Origin: Leuctra nigra
Taxonomy: Eukaryota > Arthropoda > Insecta > Plecoptera > Leuctridae
Assembly: GCA_934045905.1 (NCBI GenBank)
Contig: OW203763.1
Span: 18,110,948 to 18,174,947 of the forward strand
DNA length: 64,000 nt
Reading direction: 5' to 3'
This document shows positions 1-12,000 of the stretch, in pieces. Below the pieces are notes generated by a model. That model was not told the DNA's origin. It saw nothing but the letters and a program-made list of their open reading frames with translations, and searched no databases. A program made the position numbers and the translations under genes. Within the stretch, counting starts at the first letter, position 1. Every line of letters starts with the position of its first letter.

Positions 1-3000
1 AGTCGATCGTGAACTGTACATCATAGAAGACTTTGGAGCATCGACGATGGTAGGCTGCGATATTAGGTTACCGGTCGACTTGGAATTTGCTGTCTTGATT
101 GACGGAGGTTTCGCGCTGAAGTTCTGTTTTCCGTTGAAATTTATTTTGGGGTTCTTGGTGAAGGAAGGGGTGTCGCGATACTCGTATTGGTTCTCGTTGT
201 CTATGCCTTCGTTGTGGTCTGCGATATCGTCTCGCATCATCAGGACGTCGCCGGAGTAGTAGCGGTCAGATTGCCTGAAACACGGAACAGAATGATCACC
301 ACATGGATTCACAGTCTCAGCAGGCAATAAAGACTTTGCTACTTGTACTCTTGTAGAATTGGAATGCATACAAGTATATTCATTGTCTTCTATTATCTTC
401 ACTTCAATCATGAGCACAGCAAGCAGCACAAAATTTTGCATCTTACTACTTGACATAGTTAAATCCTTGTTCTGAGCTCGAGTGAAGTTTGAATACAGAA
501 GTTCATAATATTACTGCTATAATTACTCCATGTAGCCCATAATTATACATGAAATTGATGCAAAGTAGGCTTAGAGGAAACCTAAAAGAGCATTGTTCAA
601 ATCTATTTATTGTTACAAACTCTAGGATTGATTTCAAACAATTACATAAATAGTACAACATCTATGTACAACATTATACTTCCACAATTGAGTAGGTAGC
701 TTAATTGAAGCAGTAAATTAGTAAATTAGTCCATTACACAATAATTTGTAGTATCCTTTGGCTACTAAAAGTTTACTTGACTTACTGTACACTAGGTAAT
801 GCTGTTGCCTAGGCCAAGTCTATCTGGAGCCAAGTGTAAACATACTGGTAAAAAAACATGACACATGAAACATGTTGTGAAACACAGGGACTGGTGGAAA
901 GTTTTAGTTACACTCTTTTCTGCCCAGCACCTTAATTGCTGACTATATAGCCTATAAGTACTTAATGATAAATTATAAATATAAGAAAAAAGCTGCACAC
1001 AGATGCAAAAGTAACTTACAATATTCTGCCAAACGCCCACTGACAGAGACAATTCTTCTTACAAATCTTGACTCTTGACTTGACAAAGACGAAACAGTCA
1101 AGCAAAAACACATCTTTCCAAACAACCAGTCTTCCAGCTTTCTTCCACACAAGTCTTGTGGGGAGATAAAGCTCAACGAAAAAGCAAACAAAACGCAACA
1201 CAACACACGAACTTAGAATTCTATCACATGGCTGAAATGCACGACTTCACTGAAAATGCATGCAACGTCTGGACTTATACTAACTACCACTACACATACA
1301 TCAACCACTAATCAGTAATCACTAATCAGATATGGAGAGATGACTGATTTTCATACTTGATTCTATCTACCTAATAACAAATACCTATCTAAAAAGGAGT
1401 TGTGTCCTAATTATTTGTTTTATACCTACTACAGGATTGAATTATAATTTATAATTAACTTTTTGCAGGGATTGAAACTGGTACTTCAAATAGAATTCTT
1501 ATACGAGGAACCAATACAAGATCAGAAAATAAATACAAATATGTAATAATAATAATCGAGTTGTTTCATGATGTCTCTCTCTCTCTCTACCTTTTCCCCT
1601 GAATTTATGTCTCAAAAATTTAACTCTGTCTTGACTCTAAATCACGTCCTACATTTTAAATATGTAACTCCTTGGAGATTCTACTTCTCTTGCTACGCTA
1701 CATAAATCTCAGTTTATCGTGCAACTTCAACATGCGGTTAGAATAGACCGTGGAAAACATACGCACCTTCTAGAGCTTCACTGTTGACAGCAACGTATCA
1801 TACTTCAAACTAACATGCTCTGAATATTTTACAATTCATTGAAGAAGGCCAATGCAATGAGTAATTACTAATTACATGGGTAAAATGTTTAAGATCTCTA
1901 CATTCATGATATTGAAATGGGCTATTTTTGTCTGGAAAGTAACAGTTTTAAAATTATTTTAACTTTAAATTAATCAATTGCAATATCTACTTAAAATTAT
2001 AGGTAGGTTGGTAAAATAACTTGGAACTTTTACCATACATATTCGTGTTATCTTCAAGAAACTATTCAAGTAGAGGTACCTACATAAATAATCTATTTCA
2101 TTCAATATTGAAGCACAATGTTGATTACATTTATTGTCAGAGCTAAGCTACATCATATATTTTATTGACTTTTACTGGGGACCTATCATCACAAAAATGT
2201 AGTTACAATCGCCTACGGTCATCAGTAGAGCCAGTTTTAAATGGTGATGCGCGAATTCGCGAATTGTTCTGATTGCACTATTTTCTTCTACTAAAATCCA
2301 TTTCATTGTGTATAGAACCCAAATCTACCATTTTTACATCGCGAAAAAAAACGAAATCCAACCCTGATCGCGATATTCAACATTTTCCGCGAAATGACCA
2401 CGAAATAAAGGGTTTCTATTAAAATTACTGCTTTTATCCCCCTAACAGGTCACACAACAACAAACGAAACCAGTTTCTTTCCATGTGCTACTCACTCGAC
2501 CCCCTCCCCCTCGCCAGACACTTTGCTACCCACCCTCAAAGTGAACCAGACCAGTCTAACCAGTTGATGATGCCTCCAGGCTGCTTTGTTTTGCGCCCCC
2601 ATCTGTTCAAGGTCGACCGGTTTTCCCAACCCCCTTTCCACCCTCAACCAGTCGCAACTATTTATCAATAGTCTACTTACACAGAAGGATATTTTGGAAC
2701 AATTACTGCACTGAAAATGGTTGGATTGGGAAAGAAAATATCTTGTCAAACTATACATTTTGCGTCATGAAATTTTAAATATGTATCATCTATACAGAGA
2801 AAATGTGGGTTGGGGAAAAGACAGTACAGAGCATTAAAGACGCCATTCTAGACGAGCCTATTTCAGTGCTAATAGTGCATGACCAATCCATTCCAATCCC
2901 TGCTCCAAAGTGGCATACATGTTTTTCATCAAGTAATGGTTTCTGGGGGCTATTACAATGTGTTTTATAACCAATTTAATATCACCACAAAATCGCGAAA

Positions 3001-6000
3001 TCCCTCTTCCAGAAAAAACACAAAAAACGAAATTGATGATTTTAAAAACGAATTTTAAGAAATAAAATCACCATTTAAAACTGGCTCTAGTCATCAGTCT
3101 CTTTTTTTCACTCATTGCACTGTCCTTTTCCTTGTAGTATTCAATATTGAACTACCATGCAGCATGCGGAGTATCAAGTAAGTATTAATCTGGACATTCA
3201 CGTACATTTAGTGTTTTACCTTTTAGCGTTCCTCCACAGAATGCAGCACACCACTAGAAACACGACGAGCAGCAAACATGCGCCGGACACACTCCAGAAC
3301 GCGATCTGAAGCGGCTCGGTCGGTTCCCACCAGAACTGCAATGCAAGACGCAATTCGTTAGCATAACATACACAGAAGGACGACTTCGGTGGTTCAACAG
3401 GATTTTGGAATTCCACTCCAATAAGGGAAAAAATCTAATTTCCATTGTCCTGCATGCCCTTCTGATTATCAATTATAATAAGTATTCAAGATAGATATAG
3501 CAAAAAGTTAAGAACAAAGACAAATACAAATAATAACAATATTTATTCATTAACTGAACAATGCAATCTATTTAAAACAAGTAAGGAAGAACATTTTTAA
3601 ACAATATCCTTAAAAATTCTCAAAAGCCAAGCAAACAGAAAAGGAGCTCTTTCTTGACCCTGGTAATACTGTTATTTTCATTTCCATCATCGTTGGACTA
3701 ACCTCGGTGGAAGGTGGATATGTGGGCACCATATGACCAACTACTGTGGGCAGATACATGGTCCAGAACGCAGCCTCCGTCTGTCGGTAGTTTAGTTCGA
3801 CGGAGGAGTTGAACGTGGTGTTGACGTTGAGGTACTTGAGCTGACCGGCATGCGCCATCTCGAAGTGCAGACCCAGGATCTGGGTGTGAGTAGGATTCCT
3901 GCGCAAAACACACACAATGCAGATAAAATAACATACTCGGGCACAATTCCAGGCTTTCGTCCGTCATACCACAGACCAGTAGTACCTCCGACCATACCAC
4001 ACCACCCTTCTAAGCCTGTGTTTCGCACTGTTGTATTCTCCAAGTTGCAGAAAAACAACCAATTAAAAAGTAGTAAAATAAACTATTTTATATATTAGTT
4101 TTAGTACGGAATAACACTGCTATGCTATTGCCGACTAATGTTATTGTGAGATCCTGCAATGAGAACGGTTTGAGCTCATAAACAAAGACTTTAAAGCAGT
4201 GAAGTTTCTATTAAAAACTAAAATGAAAGTTCTTGACGAATATCGATACATAGATGTTTGGCGTAATTTTTATGCTAAAAACATCGACATGTACTTTTAA
4301 GAGTTGTAATAGCAGAAAACTGATCATATGAATTTCTTTGTTGTTTTCTGATCAAGAATGTAATCTCCTGATGATGTTTTTCTTCTTTACCGATGATGTA
4401 AGAGTCAATAATGATCGGCTCACCCGTATCTGGCGAAGTCTGAGAAAGCCTTCATGAAGAAGTGACTCATGTTGCGGTCGTTGTCAGTCCACATGCGCCG
4501 CTCCAGACGCAGATTCTTCGGGAAGAACTCTGGCAACAAACAATCATGCATTTAAATCACCTAAATCTACAAAAGAAAAGCAATTTTGCTGTCTTTAAAG
4601 AATCTGGAATTAAAATAATGTATGTAGTACTGACTACTGAGCATAAAAATAATAAATAATAATTTTGCCCAACGGAATTCATATAAAATAAAATAAGTAA
4701 TAACTAGGGGTGTGCGAAGCTTCGAAATAATCGAAGCTTCGAAGTCGAAGTCGAAGCTTCGACTTCGACTTCGAAACCCTTTTTTTCCAAAAAACGAAGC
4801 TTCGAAAATGTTCGAAGCTTCGATTTGCGTCTTCAAACTTGGCGCGACTTTCGAGGTAAATAATATATTTTCGTGAAGTTGGTACTTCCGAAGTCGAGAA
4901 GTTTTTGCGGTCGGCCATCTTGGTTTTAACGTCGACGCTTGCTGTCACGCTGTGCTTACTTGAAAGGTTATGTGCCGTGTTTATTTTCGGAGATTTTAGA
5001 AATATAATGGATTTATCCGACGAAAACGAAGATGAAGTAGTAACAGTAAGTAGGTGAAGTAGATGAAGTAACAGTAAAACACGTTTTTTTAATGTTTTGT
5101 TCCAAATTCTGATTTTTTTGAGTGAAATCAAAATCTTCGACTTCGACTTCGACTTCGGAATTTTAGGAGGTCAAATCTTCGACTTCGACATCGAAATCAA
5201 AAATCCACCTTCGCACACCCCTAGTAATAACCATTTGAAAGATTTGAAGTGAGGTATATTAATTTTAAATAAGGTGTTGATGTAATGAGGATTGTAATTA
5301 TAAATATTGTAACAATGTCTAAGAACTGAAAACAATCAAGACTATGTACATCCACATAATCCAATGCTCCAAATAATTATGACAAACCACAGTTCTCCAT
5401 AGGCCCAATCCTATAACTGCAAAGCGGTATACGCAAATCCGCTAGCAATGAGATTTTACCAATACATACAGATTGTGATTCCACCAGCAATGGAAAGTCA
5501 GTTATAGAATCAGATGCCAGGACTGCTGTTGGGATTCAATGGTCTCTTCAATATGAACCTACCTACTTAAATTTATCATAATCAGAAAATTCGATAAATA
5601 CCGGAATTGCAGGACCACATGGCAGCTAGATAGTGAACTGAATTATCTGTGAGACTGAGCAGAGACTCACCTATGTCCATGAACGGAGCGCCAGTGAGGA
5701 AGATGTGCTCGGTGTCGTGCGGCGTCTTCCTCCACTCGGGCAGTTTGAACGCCTCGACGGTGGTGTTCAACACGTACAAGTACACGGGGACGTCCTGCTC
5801 CACCAGCAGCTTCGCTATCTGATCGCTGGGGGCTTTGTACCAGAAGTCCGACAACAGCTGCAACATATTCAAAAGTCTTTCATCATTCATGGACAAGCAG
5901 CAAATTCCTAACGACTCAGATTGTTTTCGTTGTGCCTTCACAGCCTTTAGTATCATTTGCCTGTTTTTTTTACATAGGTATGAAAATACTAATATTACGC

Positions 6001-9000
6001 ATAATATTAAGTAACACCTGCACTGTCTGTAAAATTATATAGATCTTAACCCACATAATAACTAGGTACTTTGGGAATGGATGATAGTTTAATACCTATT
6101 ATTATAAAAACTGAAGTCTATAAAAAATGTATATTTTATTTTTATAATGGAATATTCATGTCCTAGAGTCGAGAACTAAAGGCCATTCACCGTAATATGA
6201 CGACCTTCAAATCTTCTGTCAAGCTTTAGTAAATTCTCTCCATTTTGAATCCGATTTGAATGCTTGTAAAATATCAGTGATGATATGTATAATGATAATA
6301 GTACATAGTTTTAATCAGATTGCTTGCTGGACCACTCTAATAAATAGCTTGACTTTTCTGTTTCAAGGTCAGTTATTCTTACCGTGAACGATCGTTAGCA
6401 AGGGTATAATTTTGATCAAGGTGAAGAAAAAATATACCTAGTAACGAAAAAACCAATTCAAAACAGTTGACATGTTACGTGGAGATATTTCTGATTGAAC
6501 ACTCACGTCGATGTACTTCTCTCGGATGTGCGTGGTGTTCTTGGGGTCCGGCCAGTAGGTGTACATGTACTTGACCGCCTCGTACACGCCGTGCGGGTTC
6601 AGCGTGTAGTTGAAGCGCAGCACCAGCTCGTGGATCTTCTGGTCGAAGAACTTCTCGTCCACCTCGTAGAACGGAGCCAGCGTCTCGTTGTTGACTGCGG
6701 AAGTCAACACGTTCGGAGGTCAGCCGAGGAAACTCATCACATTCATAGCATTTCTTTACAATTATTACTACTTAGCTATGTATTTATTAATTATTTAGAT
6801 TAGGTACCTACTGAAATTTGGAAAAAGAAGACTGGTCAATTACTCCAAAAAATGTATTTATTGATGAAAATTCCAGGTTGAAATTACAAATTGGAGTGTT
6901 CATTGTAAAGTTTTCAACAGACAGACTCAAGAGTAACATAAAATACATTCCAAAAAAGCAGATTTCTTACAAATTATCTTGAAGTCTGGACATCCAAATA
7001 CCAGATCTGGCATAGTTCCACCAACACGAAAGATGGCAACAGCACAACCTCCAAAAGCATTTTGAAAACCTTGCCTCTTCAGGTTTTTAAAATCCATGAA
7101 TAGTGACTTTAAATGAAAAGAAGTGGGCTCTTGATCTATGTCAACTTACAGATGACGTAAGCGGCCTCCTGAGTGGTAACTCCGCTCATGTAGACGAGGC
7201 CGCGATTGTAAGCGCCCCGCTTGATGAGATCGGCCGGCTTGTCCCAGAGGAAGTGCCAGTCTGCTTGGCGCCAGCCCTCATACCACGAGTCCTCGGGCAC
7301 GGTGTAGTTGCCGTCCAGCACCGGTGCCCACGGCATGAAGCCAACTTGAGGCTGCGGACATTCCACAAAACATCAGTATTTTACATCACCATTGTACCAG
7401 ACCCAGTGACTGGTGTATTGGATACCTCGGTGCTCGTTAGATCACCGAGGTTAAGCATTATTGAACGCGGTCAGCGGTTGTATGGGTGACCATTCCACTC
7501 TGGCTTGCCAGTTGCTGCCGTGGTTGGGGGTTAGTACGACACCCCTCCACCTGTTATCAGTCTCTTGATGGGCGTTACACCGTCCTTGGGATGGGACGTT
7601 AAAAATCAGCACGGTATAAGGAGCTAACTACTCACTTGGTTGAAATCCCTATAGTTACGAATCCTCAACCAACTTCACTTCAACTTCAACTTCAAAAAAA
7701 AAAATGTACCAGACTCACTAATTTTAGAACAAAACATCTGCCAAGCTTTGCTGTAACCAAATAGGTAAATCAAACATTGAACAGTTGATGACCATAGTCT
7801 AAGGAGTGCCCAACATAAATAAGCAAAGGACAAAATTAAATAAAAAATGTAACTGTTAAGGTAAGCTACATATCGTCGTTGAAGTGGCAGTCACTTTTGA
7901 CAGATTGTGCAGGAGGCACATAAAACGGATTTGTTTTAATTTTAATAGCACTTCTTAGATTTTGATGTTGTCAAAATTAAAGAAATAATGTTTAGACACA
8001 GATTCTACATTAATTGTCACGTTAAAATCGCACACAAATTATAAACACGTGATATAAAATCATACGCTGTTATCACTGTTTTTTTCTATAGTTACGCGGT
8101 ATTTTCTTAGTGCGTGGTATGGCCATTTTTTCTAAGTCATTTCCACAGCATCCAAAAGCTCATATTCTGTAAATGACGAATTTAGCTGTGACATGATAAT
8201 GAATATAATAATTTAATCCATTCATCTGTAATATGTCTAACAATATAATTATTATAGTGGCAAACAACATGCTAAAGTTACACAGAATACCGCGTAAGTG
8301 ACAGGTTTTAACAAGTGTCAGGCAAATAATACCGCGAATAGAAACCTCAATTTTGTGGCAATGATAATGAGTGACAGAAATATAGCTTATTGCTTTAATA
8401 AAATATTGTTAAGATGAAGTTTAAATATATAAGAATGTTTTATGAACAGTACCTTAACTGCAACAACACGTAATATACAAGAAAAATGGGGAGCTAACAT
8501 GGCTTAGCTTGTCAAGCGACCATCTTGGATCTAACATTACAAGTATAGGGAGATACGCGGTATTACCTGACGCAAGTCAGATACGTGGTGTGTAAATAGC
8601 CTTTTATAGCGTGCTTATTGGCACCAACAGACTAGAACCACTAGAAACAAGTGCCAATAGTATCCGTGGATACGAATCAACCAAAATCGATTTTTGCTGA
8701 AATTGCCACTTCAACGACGATATGTTAACATAATTTCAATATATGTGTGATGTTGATAGAGATATGCAATACAATAGAAATATACAATATGTTTCAACAC
8801 AAATTGTCCATATTAGGTACCTACATACTTTTGGCATTATTTGGTATTGCTTATCTTAGCCGAGTACTGACCAGGAACTCTGCATTGCCCAGCTCAATGG
8901 CACTGCGACCTTGCTTGAGACAGTTGACCAGCTTCCAGGAGGTCTCTATGGAGCACCCGAGCAACTCTCCGTAGACTCGGCTCGTGTTTTGAGCTCGGTA

Positions 9001-12000
9001 ATGATCGGTGGTGAGAGCCCAGTCGGCCAGCGCAGAGCCGCTCTGTGTACAAGCAATCAGATTATAAGCAGAGTCTCAGTACTAGAACACACTAAACTGC
9101 AAGTATGAATCAACAAAGAGAACATCAGGATATGGATGTACGTAATTCACTGGTTTACCACAAAACTACACACAATTTTGTATCTAAAACTTTTAAAACC
9201 CCAAAATATTGACAATTTTAAAATAGGTAGGTAGGTAACTCCCCCGTTCCTGGACTACTACCTTATCGTGGTGAACGGGTTTGCGTGCTATTATGATCCA
9301 GAGAGCTATGCCGGCGGAAGTATAAACTTCTGGTAGGGCCACCCAAGCCGGACAGGTCGCAGGGGAGAAGCCAGACGAAAGGTAGTCCAACGAAGACCTC
9401 AACGGTAGCGATGGCGGAGAATGTGTGGTTCGGTACGGCAAAGCTGGCGGAAGGGGCATCCCTGTCGGGGCTAAACGGCGAAACCCACTGCATTGTGGGT
9501 AGGGGAGGGATCCTCAAGGGCTAAGGGTCCCACCCTAACAGAAATGGGCAGCTACCTGGGAGCTGCAAGGGGCAACCCCCTATCAGGTTGGACGCGGGGC
9601 TAACCACTCCACTTCGGAAAAAAAGGTCGGTTACGAAACAATCACTACGAAAAAGAAGCCGGACTGATCAAAGGGAACGACTCAAGCGAGAAAATGGACA
9701 TGATTTTTGGATAGGAACGTGGAACGTGTTAAGCCTGTACAGAGCGGGGGCTCTTGCAAGCCTGGTGGTAGAGCTGGACAGATACAAGGTGAGAATCGCA
9801 GCACTTCAGGAGATGAGATGGAAAGGGACGGACATGTTCCGCCAGAAACTGTATACAATATTCTACAGTGGCCACAACAGGAACACACTTGGTACAGGAT
9901 TCGCCGTAGCTAAGCAGTATGAAAGCGCAGTAATTGGCTTCAAGGCAATAAATGAGAGGCTTTGCACAATGAGGCTGAAAGGACATTTCTTCAACACTAC
10001 ATTCATCAATGCGCATGCTCCCACAGAAGATTCTGACGACGAAGCGAAGGAGAATTTCTATGAAGAGCTAGAGAGGGCGTATGATGGTGCACCTCGACAC
10101 GATATCAAGATCATTCTTGGGGACATGAACGCCAAGGTCGGGAGGGAGACAATCTTCAGACCAACCATAGGGGCAGAGAGTCTACATAGTGATTCCAATA
10201 ACAACGGGATGCGGTTGGTGGAGTTTGCGATAAGTAAGGGTATGACGGTCAGCAGTACCAAATTTCCCCACAAGAACGTGCACAAAGCCACGTGGCGCTC
10301 CCCAGATGGAAATACCCAGAACCAGATCGACCATGTACTCATCGACACTAGGCACGGCTCCGATATCCTGGATGTGCGGAGCTACCGAGGCGCAGATGTG
10401 GACTCAGATCACTTCTTAGTCCGAGCGAGGTGCCGTCAGCGGATATCGGTGGCAAGGATGGAGAGAGGTGTCAGACGCCAGAGGTTCGATGGACAGAAGC
10501 TAGTGCGAGACGGAGAGTGTGGGAAGAGGGTGCAAGAGGAGTTTGCATGCCATCTGAAGGCGCAGCTTGTGCTAGAAAAGGCCAAAATGCAGGGAGCAAC
10601 AGACATAGAAAACGACTGGAAAATGCTTAAAGCTGCAGTGACAGCCACAGCAGAGCAAGTAGTGGGATTTCAGCCAGTGGATAGAAGAGACCCTTGGTTC
10701 AATGCAGAGTGCAAGGAGGCCATAGCGAATAGAAATGAGGCCAGGAAGAAAATGCTACAGAGAGGAACAAGAACCAACTGCAGTGAGTTCTCAAGACTGC
10801 GAGCAGTGGCTAAGAAAGCTTGTAGAAGAGAGAAGAGGAAGTGGGAGAAGCAGAAAGTAGAGAAAATTGAGGAGTTGGCCAGACGGAAGGAAACTAGAAA
10901 AATGTACTCCAAAATAAGGGATGAGAAGAATGGGTTCCAGGCGCGGACGAGCATGTGCAACGACAAGAAGGGAAACCTGATTGCGGAAGGGAAGAGGGTT
11001 GTGGAGCGGTGGGCAGAACATTTTGAGGAACTGCTGAACGGCGCCGGTGGGAGCGGGGATCAGGCAGAAAATGTTCAAGAGCTAGTCGAAGCGGGCCCAG
11101 ACGTTGCCGACCCCTCACTAGGCGAGACGGAGGAAGCCATTCACAGAATGAAGAATCACAAGGCACCAGGCGAGGACATGATCACGGCAGAACTACTGAA
11201 GTACGGCGGAGAGGAATTGAAGCATGAACTACATGGCATCATCATGAGGATTTGGCAAGAGGAGAAGATGCCAAGCGAGTGGAGAGTAGCCCTGATATGT
11301 CCCATACACAAGAAGGGATCAAAGTTGGAGTGTGCCAACTACCGTGGCATTTCACTGCTCAACACTGGATACAAGATCCTAACGAAGATAATTGCAAGAC
11401 GTATTGAGCCATATGCCGAACAAGTGCTGGGAGACTACCAATGCGGGTTCCGTCACAACAGATCCACAACGGACCAGATTTTCACCATTCGCACTATTCT
11501 AGAAAAATGTTATGAGCACAATATCACCGTGCACCAGCTGTTCATCGATTACAAACAAGCGTACGACAGTGTGAATCGCGATTATTTGTATGAGACTCTG
11601 GACGTTCTGGGAGTACCGAAGAAGCTGGCTCAGTTAGTGCGTATGACTCTGGCGAACTCAACATGCAAGGTAAAGGTGCAGAACAACATATCACGAGAGT
11701 TCCAAGTGAGCAGAGGTTTGCGGCAGGGGGATTCGCTGTCGTGTCTGCTGTTCAACTTGACGTTGGAGAGAGTTATCCGGAACATCGACATCAATGGAGG
11801 CGGGACACTACTGAACCGGACAGTCCATTACCTGGCATATGCTGATGATGTTGACCTCTTGAGCAGAAATGAAAGGGCGTTGAAGGAGAGCTTCGTCCAG
11901 CTGGAGGAGGCGTCGGAGCGCGCAGGACTGGTTGTCAATGAGAGCAAAACCAAGTACATGGTCATGGAGCGGAACTACAGAAACCAACGTGAGTCATTGT

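Noticed and set aside
4679..5131. 150-codon minus-strand frame as a gene
   Set aside because: It lies almost wholly inside a hAT MITE and owes its length to TTCGAAG repeats.
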